A model generated the notes under the pieces. That model had not been told where the DNA came from. It did no database searches and saw only the letters and a list, made by a program, of their open reading frames with translations. The position numbers and the translations under genes were made by a program. A stretch of 14,776 nucleotides of DNA, from positions 1 through 14,776 of the forward strand of contig CATMRH010000026.1 in NCBI GenBank assembly GCA_950073955.1, in the 5' to 3' direction. The stretch is from an uncultured archaeon (GTDB lineage: Archaea; Thermoproteota; Nitrososphaeria; Nitrososphaerales; Nitrosopumilaceae). Shown in pieces: positions 6,325 through 13,995 of this stretch. The stretch's first letter is position 1, and every line of letters begins with the position of its first letter.

Positions 6325-8451
6325 TTATCTAACTTTTCTTAATTCAGACTTTATGTTATCTGCAAGGGTTGAACCAATTTTATCTATTTCTGCCAATTTA
6401 TTCACTGGAATCTTTGCCAAATCATCAAGATTCTTAATTCTATGTTTGTATAGAATTCTGGCTCTAATTCTTCCAATTCCTTTTATCCTAACAAGTTCAA
6501 GTAATTCCTCTCGAATTCCATAAACGATTCTTTTTCTTAGATTGCCAAGTTCCTCAAGCAGATCTGCCCTTTCAACATGCTTGGAAATCTCTCTGAGGCA
6601 GTATGAAAGCCAATTTGCCGTTTCTGCCATCCTATGCATGTCTCCTGACTCTACTCCAAAGTTATCAGAGAGCGACAGTTCTGAAGATTCTGTAATCCAT
6701 GCATGTAAAGCCAAAAGACTCCTTGAGCAGTCATATTCTGAAATTTGTTCAAGCAATTCTGAAGAATTGTTTTCTATCAAAAGACTGGCAGACTCATAAT
6801 CCTTCTTTCGAAGTGAGAATTTTGGAAAAAATTCCTCGCAATTTGAGATCAAATGCAAGAATCCAAATGTATGTTTTCTATCTTGAGATACATTTTCAAT
6901 AGCATCTCTAAAGTATGTTGCAGTCAAGGGATCAATATACAACATCGATGTCTTTTTTCCAAATTCTGTAGCTGCATATCTTTCACCTTTTTTGATTAAC
7001 AAATATTCGCTGGAAAGAAAACGCAAAGAAATATCAATTGCAAATTTTATTGTAGGTTTTCTTGATTGCAATCCACCTAATGTTTGCAAGAAAAATTCCA
7101 AAATCTCATCTTTTTTGATTCCAGGATGTGTAACTACTACACTAAGTATGTGAGTACGTAAAGATTTGTCATCAGTAATTTTTGAAATTATTGGTTCTGG
7201 TTCTCCATTAATGTAATAGTCAATTAGATCTTCAGTATTTCCATTTCCAACAATTATTGCTTCTCCATAATCATCATACTGCGGTCTCCCAGCTCTGCCA
7301 CAAAGTTGTTTGTATTCTAAAATACTAATTGGTCTATTTGCTCCAACTTTTGCATTGTATCGATTAATACTTGAAATTACAACTCTTCTTGCTGGAAGAT
7401 TAACTCCTGCAGCTAAGGTTGGTGTAGAGGATAGTAATTTGATAGTTCCTTTACGAAATTCTGTTTCTATTGTTTGTCTACAGTTTTGATTTAATCCTGC
7501 ATGATGAAATGCAACTCCTTTTTTTACAAGAAATGCTAATGTCTTTATTAATTCTGTATGTTCATTTTCTGATAGAATTTTTTTTGAAGTTTTTTCTAAT
7601 TCCTCCAAATCTTTTTTTTCTAAAATTTGAGAGATGGCATCTGCAGCTTTTGTTGCAAGTGACTTTGAGCGATTTCTAGTCTCTGCAAATATTAGAGATT
7701 GACCTCCTTCTTTTACTGATTGTACGCCTAAATCAATAGGAGTTCCACATACGCTACGCTCAACTGAAAAGACTTTGCCGTCATTCATAGTAATTTCTCC
7801 TGCATCACACACTCCTTCTGATAGAGGTACTGGTCTCCAGTCATTTTTTACTAGTTTGCAATTAAGCCAATCAGCAATCTCATCAGAATTTGTAATAGTA
7901 GCACTAAGACCTACAATCTGTGGGTTTGTTTCTAATAATTTTAGTTGTGTTAGAACCATCTCAAGCGTTGGACCTCTATTTTCATCTCCAATCAAATGTA
8001 CTTCATCAGCAATTACAAGTCCAATTTCCTCAACCCACTCAGCACCATGTCTAATAATAGAATCCATTTTTTCATTTGTTAAAATTAACACATTACTATT
8101 CTCCAAATTCTTTTCAATGTTTTCATAGTCTCCAGTAGATATACTGACCTTAACTTTTTTTCCTAGTGCGACTTTTTCTAATTTTTTAAACTCTAAGAAT
8201 TTTTCAGCAGCTAATGCACGTAAAGGACTAAGATAAATCACCTTACCATTATTCTTGGAAAGATAATTAATCATTGCAAGCATTGCAATCAAAGTCTTTC
8301 CACTTGCAGTAGGAGCAGATACCAGAATGCTTTTTCCGTCAAGTAACCCAGACTTTACACTATCAGCTTGTGGTGGATATAATTTTTCATATCCTTGTGA
8401 TTTTAAAAATTCAATTGCAGTATCTGGAAGATCTAGTTTCTCTATTTTCAT
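6325..8451 (-). CDS. hel308: Hel308-type superfamily 2 DNA helicase
   Basis: A 708-residue ATP-dependent 3'-5' DNA helicase, matching the usual Hel308 length of about 700. It acts at stalled or forked replication structures. Motifs are in order: a Q-motif (YPPQADSV, Q28), Walker A APTASGKT (46-53), the DEVH box (149-152), motif III GLSAT (181-185), HHAGL (316-320), and motif VI QLCGRAGRPQYD (382-393). The C-terminal part holds the winged-helix and ratchet domains and ends with a helix-hairpin-helix pair (about 655-700, with IKGIGRIRARILY and IDKIGSTLADNI). The ATG overlaps the MCM stop by 4 bp (ATGA), which couples its translation to the replicative helicase. It has no sign of damage. Confidence 0.93.
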   Translation of the reverse strand: MKIEKLDLPDTAIEFLKSQGYEKLYPPQADSVKSGLLDGKSILVSAPTASGKTLIAMLAMINYLSKNNGKVIYLSPLRALAAEKFLEFKKLEKVALGKKVKVSISTGDYENIEKNLENSNVLILTNEKMDSIIRHGAEWVEEIGLVIADEVHLIGDENRGPTLEMVLTQLKLLETNPQIVGLSATITNSDEIADWLNCKLVKNDWRPVPLSEGVCDAGEITMNDGKVFSVERSVCGTPIDLGVQSVKEGGQSLIFAETRNRSKSLATKAADAISQILEKKDLEELEKTSKKILSENEHTELIKTLAFLVKKGVAFHHAGLNQNCRQTIETEFRKGTIKLLSSTPTLAAGVNLPARRVVISSINRYNAKVGANRPISILEYKQLCGRAGRPQYDDYGEAIIVGNGNTEDLIDYYINGEPEPIISKITDDKSLRTHILSVVVTHPGIKKDEILEFFLQTLGGLQSRKPTIKFAIDISLRFLSSEYLLIKKGERYAATEFGKKTSMLYIDPLTATYFRDAIENVSQDRKHTFGFLHLISNCEEFFPKFSLRKKDYESASLLIENNSSELLEQISEYDCSRSLLALHAWITESSELSLSDNFGVESGDMHRMAETANWLSYCLREISKHVERADLLEELGNLRKRIVYGIREELLELVRIKGIGRIRARILYKHRIKNLDDLAKIPVNKLAEIDKIGSTLADNIKSELRKVR

Positions 8452-10535
8452 ACTCGGTTATAATGACCGGGTTTTGATTCATAAATAGATGCTTCTCTGA
8501 GCATTCTTCGGATGTAGTTTCTTGCCTCGTCTTGGGTAAATTTGTCACTCTTTTCAAGTTCCCGGACAAACATCTTTTCTTCTACTGGCACCTTACTATC
8601 ACCCTCAAGACTTCGGAGAATATCCATGAATAATTGCATCTTTGAAACCTCACTTCTAGGTTTTCCTTGTAATACTCCAAGATCTACCTTTCCGGTATTG
8701 ACATCTACTCCTGCATCCTCAAGCATGCTCTGAAGCAAAAAGATTGCACGCTCTGCATCTTCCAGTTCTACCTTGTCTTTCATTAGTAATCTTGCTCTTG
8801 CTGTGGAAAGTCTGATAATTCCTTCTAGTTGTCTAGGGGTAACTGTAATCATCTCCTCAGATTCTACGTTTCGCATTTGGAGATAATATTCAAGGATCTT
8901 TTCTTCAGCCTCTTTTGTCATGGTAGGAATACCACGTTTTGCATATGAAAGATATTTTGTTAGTAAATCAACATCAATTACGGAACGTTTGTCTGTTCCT
9001 TGTGGATCAAATCGCTCTATAATGTGTCTAGCAATTTTTTCATCTTTTTCTTTACTTGGAATGTCTCTTACAACAAAAATCAAGTCAAATCTTGTAAGCA
9101 ATGGAATTGGCAAGTTTACATTTTCTGTAATGTTTTTGAAAGGATCATATTTTCCATACATTGGGTTTGCAGCAGCTAAAATTGAAGTTCTAGCATTTAG
9201 TGTAGCTACAATACCACCTTTTGCAATACTTACTGATTGTTGTTCCATAACTTCGTGTAAAGCACTTCTGTCTTCTGGTTTCATCTTATCAAATTCATCT
9301 ATACATACAAGACCTTGGTCACCAAGTACAACTGCACCTGCTTCAAGCATCATGATTCCTGATTTGTCTTTAACTATAGCAGCTGTAAGTCCTGCAGCAG
9401 TTGAACCTCTACCAGAAGTATACAAACCTCGTGGTGCAATCCTTGAACAAAACTTTAGCATCTCACTTTTTGCAGTACCGGGATCTCCAACTAGAAAAAT
9501 GTTAATGTCCCCTCTAACTTTACTTCCATCACCCAATGTTCTTTGATTAGCACCTACGATAAGTAATATGATAGCTTCTTTGATTATTGAATGTCCGTGA
9601 ATGTGGGGAGCAAATGAATCAATTAGTTTTTGATACACATCAGGACTTTGACTTAATGTTTTGATCATTTCTTCTTCTTCGGATGAAACTTCGTCTTTTT
9701 CCACTTTACGAGATAATTTTGAGCCATGTCCGCCCAAAAATTCAATGTTATTTCCTTCAATTCTTAATCTGTATAATCCACTATGACCTCTCTGAACACC
9801 TGCAACTGATTCTTGTTCGATTCTTACTATTCCTGTAAGGATTACTCTGTCACCAGGCCTAGCATTATCCACCAAATCCTGCTTTATTGTTACGTCAATA
9901 TAGTGAGGAAGTTGTCCTGGAGGCAAGTCCTCAGGAAGTTCCTGTAATCTAAGAAGCTGAAAATCAATAAACTTGCTTGCTTCAGGTTTTAGTTCAAAAT
10001 CTCTTTGTTTACAATTTGGGTCATCACATACTACAGGCATTTTAACATCCATTCCTTTAAGCTGAATTATTTTGGTAGTGTGTTCATCAGGACAAACAAA
10101 GACTAGTTCTTTTGCAAGAGGTTTTACTTCTGATGCTCTAACTACCATTCCTGAAACACTTGTTATTGTTCCAATGGTTTCAGCATTGATTTGTCTAAGG
10201 CTTCTCTGAAGTGGAAAGTTTACTAGTCTAACACGAACTTCGTCTTTGATTTTTTCAGCATAATCTGGAAATCGTGTTTGTAGTGCTTCTTTAATTGCTC
10301 TAGAAAATGCATCAAAGATTCTATCAGGGCTTTGAGAAAACAGGTTTCCAATTACTGGTTCAAAAACTAAATCATTGTAATCAACGACAATGTATTTTGC
10401 ATTTCTAGGCATCATCTCATCGATTGCCTCTACATACTTGTAGTTGCCAGATTTATCTTTGAATCTAATAAGGAATTCTTTTACTTTATCTGATAATGCA
10501 GAATCTGTAAATGTGCTAGTTTGAACTTTGCTCAT
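8448..10535 (-). CDS. mcm: Replicative helicase MCM
   Basis: A 695-residue AAA+ helicase that unwinds DNA ahead of the replisome as a hexamer. The N-terminal part (about 1-270) includes the OB fold with a zinc motif: C148, H152, C170 and C175. The AAA+ core has Walker A GDPGTAKS (350-357), Walker B LVCIDEFDK (409-417), sensor 1 AANP with N457, and the arginine finger LLTRFD (R482). A C-terminal winged helix follows (about 625-695). An acidic linker at 280-290 (KDEVSSEEEEM) joins the halves. The ATG lies 20 bp inside the end of the GINS gene, and AGAGGAG six bases upstream can serve as a Shine-Dalgarno site. Pairing with a GINS gene is common in archaea because both belong to the CMG helicase. 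Confidence 0.97.
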   Translation of the reverse strand: MSKVQTSTFTDSALSDKVKEFLIRFKDKSGNYKYVEAIDEMMPRNAKYIVVDYNDLVFEPVIGNLFSQSPDRIFDAFSRAIKEALQTRFPDYAEKIKDEVRVRLVNFPLQRSLRQINAETIGTITSVSGMVVRASEVKPLAKELVFVCPDEHTTKIIQLKGMDVKMPVVCDDPNCKQRDFELKPEASKFIDFQLLRLQELPEDLPPGQLPHYIDVTIKQDLVDNARPGDRVILTGIVRIEQESVAGVQRGHSGLYRLRIEGNNIEFLGGHGSKLSRKVEKDEVSSEEEEMIKTLSQSPDVYQKLIDSFAPHIHGHSIIKEAIILLIVGANQRTLGDGSKVRGDINIFLVGDPGTAKSEMLKFCSRIAPRGLYTSGRGSTAAGLTAAIVKDKSGIMMLEAGAVVLGDQGLVCIDEFDKMKPEDRSALHEVMEQQSVSIAKGGIVATLNARTSILAAANPMYGKYDPFKNITENVNLPIPLLTRFDLIFVVRDIPSKEKDEKIARHIIERFDPQGTDKRSVIDVDLLTKYLSYAKRGIPTMTKEAEEKILEYYLQMRNVESEEMITVTPRQLEGIIRLSTARARLLMKDKVELEDAERAIFLLQSMLEDAGVDVNTGKVDLGVLQGKPRSEVSKMQLFMDILRSLEGDSKVPVEEKMFVRELEKSDKFTQDEARNYIRRMLREASIYESKPGHYNRV

Positions 10536-11046
10536 TTAGATCTCCTCTTATTTGTTTTTCAAACTCTACACTGTTTTCATGGATAGTTTTGTAGAAGATA
10601 CTTTCTTCAACAGTTAATTTGTTGTAGAGTTCAGAATTTAATTTTATAGAGTCTGCTATCTTTACTAGCTTACCTCTTCTCATTCTAAATAATTCTAACA
10701 TCATACTTTCAACTTTATCAAAATCATCACGATTCAATTCTTTCATAGATTCTTTTAGTTTAATGTAAAAGTGAGGGTCTAATGTAGAGATTTGATATTC
10801 TCCAACCATCTTTTCTTTTGATAATGCTTGTTTTAGTTCAGTAATCATATCGGGGGAATCAAGTGTTGCCAATTTATTTTCAGATAGTATCTTTCCAATC
10901 CACTGAGGTATGTTAATTACCTCACCTTGAGTTCCGGCAGTCTTTGTTCCTGCAACATTGAATTTGAAGTCACGGGTAACTGTGATCTTAGAATCCTTTA
11001 GGCGGTGTCCAACTGAATGCACTTTTTCTATTTTATCTATGTTCAT
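10516..11046 (-). CDS. GINS complex subunit, Gins23-type domain order
   Basis: A 176-residue replication factor. GINS bridges MCM and Cdc45/GAN (RecJ-like) to form the active CMG helicase. Residues about 20-62 (FKFNVAGTKTAG then EVINIPQWIGKIL) look like the small beta-rich B domain. Residues 85-165 are the helical A domain, with LDPHFYIKLKE, LFRMRRGKLVKIAD and LTVEESIFYKTI. The B-then-A order is that of Psf2/Psf3 and archaeal Gins23, while the A-domain wording is close to the Gins51/Sld5 consensus. The order and the position directly before mcm (as known for Gins23 in Sulfolobus) favour Gins23. The second GINS type is not in this window. It is the first gene of a five-gene operon and overlaps mcm by 20 bp. 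Confidence 0.8.
   Translation of the reverse strand: MNIDKIEKVHSVGHRLKDSKITVTRDFKFNVAGTKTAGTQGEVINIPQWIGKILSENKLATLDSPDMITELKQALSKEKMVGEYQISTLDPHFYIKLKESMKELNRDDFDKVESMMLELFRMRRGKLVKIADSIKLNSELYNKLTVEESIFYKTIHENSVEFEKQIRGDLNEQSSN
10541..10548 (-). promoter_or_regulatory. Shine-Dalgarno-like site for mcm
   Basis: On the minus strand AGAGGAGA lies five to six bases before the mcm ATG, inside the last codons of the GINS gene. Most other starts in this window lack such a site, so mcm probably uses internal initiation coupled to GINS translation. Confidence 0.5.
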
Positions 11047-11260
11047 GTGAGATCATTGATCCGCCTTATGATCTTCAAGTTGAGATCCATCAATTGATCT
11101 GATCAAATCGGATCAATTCTGTTGACTCAATTGATTTGAGGCTGATCGCTAATCGAGTTTGGTTAATTTGGTAATTAATCGTATTGTATTGTCAGTCATA
11201 TCGTGTTACATAGTGATCAATCAATTCGGATTTATTAATGGGAATTGAACCTAAAGTCTC
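11047..11260. promoter_or_regulatory. Divergent spacer rich in GATC and ATCAATT motifs
   Basis: This 214-bp spacer separates the GINS-MCM operon (-) from the RFC small subunit gene (+). It holds nine GATC sites (11051, 11058, 11070, 11084, 11096, 11101, 11111, 11144 and 11215), where fewer than one is expected at this base composition. ATCAATT or its complement occurs at 11089, 11092, 11112, 11129 and 11220. ATCAATTGAT at 11089-11098 is a perfect palindrome, and AATTGATC (11092-11099) faces GATCAATT (11111-11118) across 11 bases. An AT-rich stretch follows at 11161-11190. The symmetry suggests a protein-binding region shared by both promoters, or possibly an origin-like element. No match to the known ORB origin box is visible and no orc1/cdc6 gene is nearby. 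Confidence 0.55.
11231..11238 (+). promoter_or_regulatory. TATA box for rfcS
   Basis: TTTATTAA is centred about 26 bases ahead of the rfcS ATG at 11261, as expected for a leaderless archaeal mRNA. Confidence 0.55.
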
Positions 11261-12211
11261 ATGTCTGTAACTGGTATGTGGGTAGAAAAATATCGACCAA
11301 CAAAACTTTCAGAAATTGTAAATCAGACAGAAATTATTGGTAGTCTAGAAGCTCTAATCAAAGATCCAACAGACATGCCTCACTTGCTCTTTTCTGGTTC
11401 TGCAGGAGTAGGCAAGACCACTACTGCGTTATGTCTTTCAAGACAAATCTTGGGAGAATATGCTAAAGACTGCACACTAGATCTAAACGCATCAGATGAA
11501 AGAGGAATTGGAATGGTTAGAGAAAAAGTAAAGAAATTTTCAAGATTTGCAGGAATGGTTGATGTTCCATTCAAGATTATAATTTTAGATGAGGCAGATG
11601 AAATGACTTCAGATGCTCAAACTGCGCTTAGAAGAATTATTGAAGATGCGGCAAAAATTTGTCGGTTTATTCTAATTGCAAATAATGTGTCCAAAATAAT
11701 ACAACCCATTCAAAGCAGATGTGCAGCTTTCAAGTTCACATCAATTTCTGAGGAAGACATTATCACTAGACTAGAAGAAATTGCCAAAAACGAGAAAGTA
11801 AAGACGGACAAAAGAGGTCTAAAAGCAATTTATGAATATACAGAAGGGGATTTGAGACATGCAATTAATCTAATGCAAGCAACTGCAAGTCTTGGTGGAA
11901 TTACTGAAGAGAATGTGAAGGTATCAGCTGGGCTAACAAAAACCAGTGATGTTGATGAGGTTCTAAAAATTGCACTATCTGGGAAAGTTGTTGAAGCAAG
12001 AGAAAAGATGATAGAATTAATCAAAGTTTATGGAATGTCAGAATCTGATTTCTTAAAGTATCTCAATTCAGCTGTTTTCAAATCAAAACATGGCAAACTA
12101 TCAGATATTTTACAAGTAATTGCAAAATATGATTATAGAATTTTAGTTGGAGCAAATTCTGAAATTCAGCTATCTGCGATGCTTGCAGAGCTTGCAAAAT
12201 TAGAAAACTAA
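11261..12211 (+). CDS. rfcS: Replication factor C small subunit (clamp loader)
   Basis: A 316-residue AAA+ ATPase, the usual size for archaeal RFC small subunits. With the large subunit it loads the PCNA sliding clamp onto primed DNA. Residues 7-12 (WVEKYR) are the RFC box. Walker A is GSAGVGKT (46-53), Walker B is ILDEADEM (108-115), sensor 1 is IANN (139-142), and the arginine-finger SRC motif is at 152-154. The lid and C-terminal collar helices fill the rest, including GDLRHAINLMQA. No intein is present, although this gene carries inteins in some archaea. It has its own TATA box in the divergent spacer, and ends one base from the stop of the convergent TFB gene. Confidence 0.96.
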   Translation: MSVTGMWVEKYRPTKLSEIVNQTEIIGSLEALIKDPTDMPHLLFSGSAGVGKTTTALCLSRQILGEYAKDCTLDLNASDERGIGMVREKVKKFSRFAGMVDVPFKIIILDEADEMTSDAQTALRRIIEDAAKICRFILIANNVSKIIQPIQSRCAAFKFTSISEEDIITRLEEIAKNEKVKTDKRGLKAIYEYTEGDLRHAINLMQATASLGGITEENVKVSAGLTKTSDVDEVLKIALSGKVVEAREKMIELIKVYGMSESDFLKYLNSAVFKSKHGKLSDILQVIAKYDYRILVGANSEIQLSAMLAELAKLEN

Positions 12212-12212
12212 C

Positions 12213-13133
12213 TCAGAAAGCATCTAAAGACTTTAGACTTTTACATCTGTTTCTGATTGTCACCTCAGTAACACCTGCAGCTATAGCAATTGTTTTTTGG
12301 GTTATATTCTCACCAGTTTCCATACTTGAAAGATATAAGGCAGATGCTGCCATTCCCATTGGATCTTTTCCAGATACAATTTGTTTTTCTTCAGCTTTTT
12401 TGAGAAGCTTTGATGCAATACGTTTAGTTTTTTCTGATAAACCTATCTGACTTGCAATTCGTGCAATACACTGTACTGAATCCACTACAGGCATCTTCAA
12501 GTCTAATTCTTTTACTAACATCCTGTAACAAATTGCAAGGTTTTTTCTAGTGATATTAATTGTAGTTGAAACATCATTAAGAGTTCGTGGGGTACCAGAT
12601 TCACGACAGGAAGCATAAAGTGTTGCAGCTATTAATCCTTGGATTGATCTCCCCCTAACAAGTTTTTTTTCCAGAGCTTTTCTGTAAATGTAAGCTGCTT
12701 TTTCAACTATAGCATCTGATAGGGATAATTTCTCTTTCATTTTGAGGAGTTCTCCTAGTGCAACTTGGAGATTCCTATCAGCAGAATCTTTAGTGCGACT
12801 TCGACTATCCCAAATTCTTAATCGCTTAATGGATGATTTCATGGATGAAGATAATGGATTTCCAGAAGAATCTTTGTTAATTGGATTAATTATTGTACTT
12901 AGACCCTGATCATGTCTCGTTAGTGAAGTTCTATCTCCAGTTCTTGATTTGTTTGTGCTGCTATCTGAGAATGTTCTTTCTGGTCCGTGATTATCTACTC
13001 TATCAGTAATTACAAAGCCACACTTACCACAAAACATTTCACCTGTTTCTTCATCAGTAATTATTTTGTTTTTTCCACATCTGGGACAACTTTGCTTTTT
13101 TGATAATTGTTGTTGTGCCATAGTTACTATCAT
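12213..13133 (-). CDS. tfb: Transcription initiation factor TFB (TFIIB homologue)
   Basis: A 306-residue general transcription factor that binds TBP-promoter DNA and recruits RNA polymerase. The N-terminal zinc ribbon has C16, C19, C35 and C38. The B-reader region follows at about 50-60 (GPERTFSDS). Two cyclin-like repeats span about 110-205 and 210-300. The second ends in a helix-turn-helix (TQKTIAIAAGVTEVTIRNRCKSL) that reads the BRE. The length is normal. Two starts are possible: ATG at 13133, or ATG at 13121, which gives MAQQQLSKK. A TATA box (ATTTATTA, 13149-13156) predicts transcription near 13126, downstream of the first ATG, so the second start seems likelier and would give 302 residues. 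These genomes often carry several TFBs, so this may be one paralogue. Confidence 0.95.
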   Translation of the reverse strand: MIVTMAQQQLSKKQSCPRCGKNKIITDEETGEMFCGKCGFVITDRVDNHGPERTFSDSSTNKSRTGDRTSLTRHDQGLSTIINPINKDSSGNPLSSSMKSSIKRLRIWDSRSRTKDSADRNLQVALGELLKMKEKLSLSDAIVEKAAYIYRKALEKKLVRGRSIQGLIAATLYASCRESGTPRTLNDVSTTINITRKNLAICYRMLVKELDLKMPVVDSVQCIARIASQIGLSEKTKRIASKLLKKAEEKQIVSGKDPMGMAASALYLSSMETGENITQKTIAIAAGVTEVTIRNRCKSLKSLDAF

Positions 13134-13148
13134 GTTATATGTAATGTC

Positions 13149-13156
13149 TAATAAAT
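13149..13156 (-). promoter_or_regulatory. TATA box for tfb
   Basis: ATTTATTA on the minus strand is centred about 32 bases ahead of the ATG at 13121 and 20 ahead of the one at 13133. At the usual distance of about 26, transcription would begin between the two ATGs, favouring the downstream start. Confidence 0.45.
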
Positions 13157-13198
13157 CGTCAAAATCTGTGCATTATGAGTTATCATTAAAAATAAAAA

Positions 13199-13282
13199 CG
13201 CAGAGAGAGGGATTTGAACCCCCGTATGCTTGCGCACACAGGCTCTCAAGGCCCGCGCCCTACCGAGCTAGGCGACCTCTGC
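13199..13282 (-). tRNA. tRNA-Ser (anticodon TGA)
   Basis: An 84-base class II tRNA folds on the minus strand. The acceptor pairs GCAGAGG with TCTCTGC with one G:U. The anticodon arm is CGGGC/GCCTG around CTTGAGA, with the anticodon at 13246-13248. The long variable arm TGTGC/GCATA is capped by GCAA, and the T loop is TTCAAAT. The discriminator at 13199 is G, as expected for serine. There is no intron and no encoded CCA. A TATA-like AAATTTTAA (13305-13313) is centred about 27 bases upstream. Confidence 0.95.
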
Positions 13283-13304
13283 AAAAAATAGTGCAGAAAA
13301 GTGA

Positions 13305-13313
13305 TTAAAATTT
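13305..13313 (-). promoter_or_regulatory. TATA-like box for tRNA-Ser
   Basis: AAATTTTAA on the minus strand is centred about 27 bases before the mature 5' end of tRNA-Ser. It follows the oligo-T tract ending the first ferredoxin gene, so the tRNA probably has its own transcript. Confidence 0.4.
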
Positions 13314-13322
13314 GTTGATGTA

Positions 13323-13355
13323 AAATAGAAAAATAAGAAAAAAGAAAAAATTTCT
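13323..13355 (-). terminator. Oligo-T terminator after ferredoxin copy 1
   Basis: Just after the stop codon the minus strand reads AAGAAATTTTTTCTTTTTTC and further T-runs. This is the T-rich type of archaeal intrinsic terminator with no needed hairpin. The first part is shared base for base with the region after copy 2. Confidence 0.5.
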
Positions 13356-13435
13356 TTAATCGTGAGCGTGTGGTCCGCCACCACTTGAAGGCATTACCAC
13401 AAATGTACCAGCTGCTTTCTCGTGCCATTCTTGGT
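13341..13435. repeat. 95-bp near-identical repeat, ferredoxin copy 1 end (pairs with 13981-14075)
   Basis: This block covers the C-terminal tail codons, the stop and the T-rich 3' flank of copy 1. It matches 13981-14075 at 92 of 95 positions, with differences at 13366, 13367 and 13378. Identity includes non-coding sequence beyond the stop, so protein selection alone does not explain it. Identity drops sharply just inside both genes. Confidence 0.9.
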
Positions 13436-13904
13436 TGGCTGCTTCAATACGAATTGCTCCTTGAGGACAAATTTCTTGACATGCCATACAAATCGTACAA
13501 TCATGTTCTCTGATTGGTTGTGATTTGTCTGAAGCATCTAATCTTTCAGATGCTTCTGTAAGGCCAGTACCTTCAAAGGTTGCATCAAGACATTCTGCTG
13601 CTGGAATATCTTTCTCTGTTCTATACCACTGGAATGTTTGAACAGGACATACACCAAAGCATTCACCTGCTGCAATACATGAATCCCAATCAACTGCGAC
13701 TGTAGTTCCATGAATTCCTAGAGGAACCATTTCTTCTCCATGTTCTTCATAAGCTGCCTTTACATCATCATTTGAGAATGCTTTTCCGTCTGGATCTCCT
13801 TTGCCCCAAATCCAGTGAAAATTCTCACCATCTGCATGGCTTGTCTTTCCTACTGGCTTGACGTCATTAAGACAAAAGTCTTCAGGTATAACTAAATCTA
13901 CCAT
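13356..13904 (-). CDS. Long dicluster ferredoxin of archaeal zinc-ferredoxin type, copy 1
   Basis: A 182-residue cytoplasmic electron carrier. The core resembles the Sulfolobus zinc ferredoxin (about 103 residues) but has longer linkers and a tail. Cluster motif I is C76-x5-C82-x3-C86-P, and motif II is C136-x2-C139-x2-C142-x3-C146-P. Position 79, three after C76, is Ala where Sulfolobus has Asp48, so the first cluster is probably a stable [3Fe-4S]. For zinc, H23, H30 and H65 fit Sulfolobus His16, His19 and His34. The Asp76 position, however, is Gln129 (KSQP in place of KADP). A 49-residue linker joins the motifs, and the tail ends in VVMPSSGGGPHAHD. A strong TATA box lies 26 bases upstream. 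It is the most downstream of three tandem copies. Confidence 0.88.
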   Translation of the reverse strand: MVDLVIPEDFCLNDVKPVGKTSHADGENFHWIWGKGDPDGKAFSNDDVKAAYEEHGEEMVPLGIHGTTVAVDWDSCIAAGECFGVCPVQTFQWYRTEKDIPAAECLDATFEGTGLTEASERLDASDKSQPIREHDCTICMACQEICPQGAIRIEAANQEWHEKAAGTFVVMPSSGGGPHAHD

Positions 13905-13925
13905 AATAACGTGATTTTAGAATAT

Positions 13926-13933
13926 TATTTAAA
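13926..13933 (-). promoter_or_regulatory. TATA box for ferredoxin copy 1
   Basis: TTTAAATA on the minus strand is centred 26 bases before the ATG at 13904. This is a near-ideal archaeal TATA box and implies a leaderless transcript separate from copy 2. Confidence 0.65.
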
Positions 13934-13977
13934 GCTAGACAAAATTAGTTGAGACTAAATCTTAGTATAAAATACTA

Positions 13978-13995
13978 CAAAAAGAAAAAATTTCT
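13978..13995 (-). terminator. Oligo-T terminator after ferredoxin copy 2
   Basis: The minus strand reads AAGAAATTTTTTCTTTTTG just after the stop codon of copy 2. It is the duplicate of the tract behind copy 1 and suggests each ferredoxin gene ends its own transcript. Confidence 0.45.

Noticed and set aside
8920..9546. 208-codon open frame on the plus strand inside mcm
   Set aside because: It lies wholly antisense to the conserved AAA+ core of MCM, and its Ser-rich translation has no recognisable motif.
11047..11260. Definite replication origin call
   Set aside because: No orc1/cdc6 gene and no recognisable ORB element is present in the window. The motif cluster is reported only as a candidate regulatory or origin-like region.
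13066..13308. Plus-strand frame with REGFEPPYACAHRLSRPAPYR-like translation
   Set aside because: This is the well-known false frame produced by reading through the complement of a tRNA, here tRNA-Ser(TGA). It also overlaps tfb.
13246..13428. Minus-strand frame overlapping tRNA-Ser and ferredoxin copy 1
   Set aside because: It is read out of frame through the ferredoxin end, the T-rich terminator and the tRNA, and has no family features.
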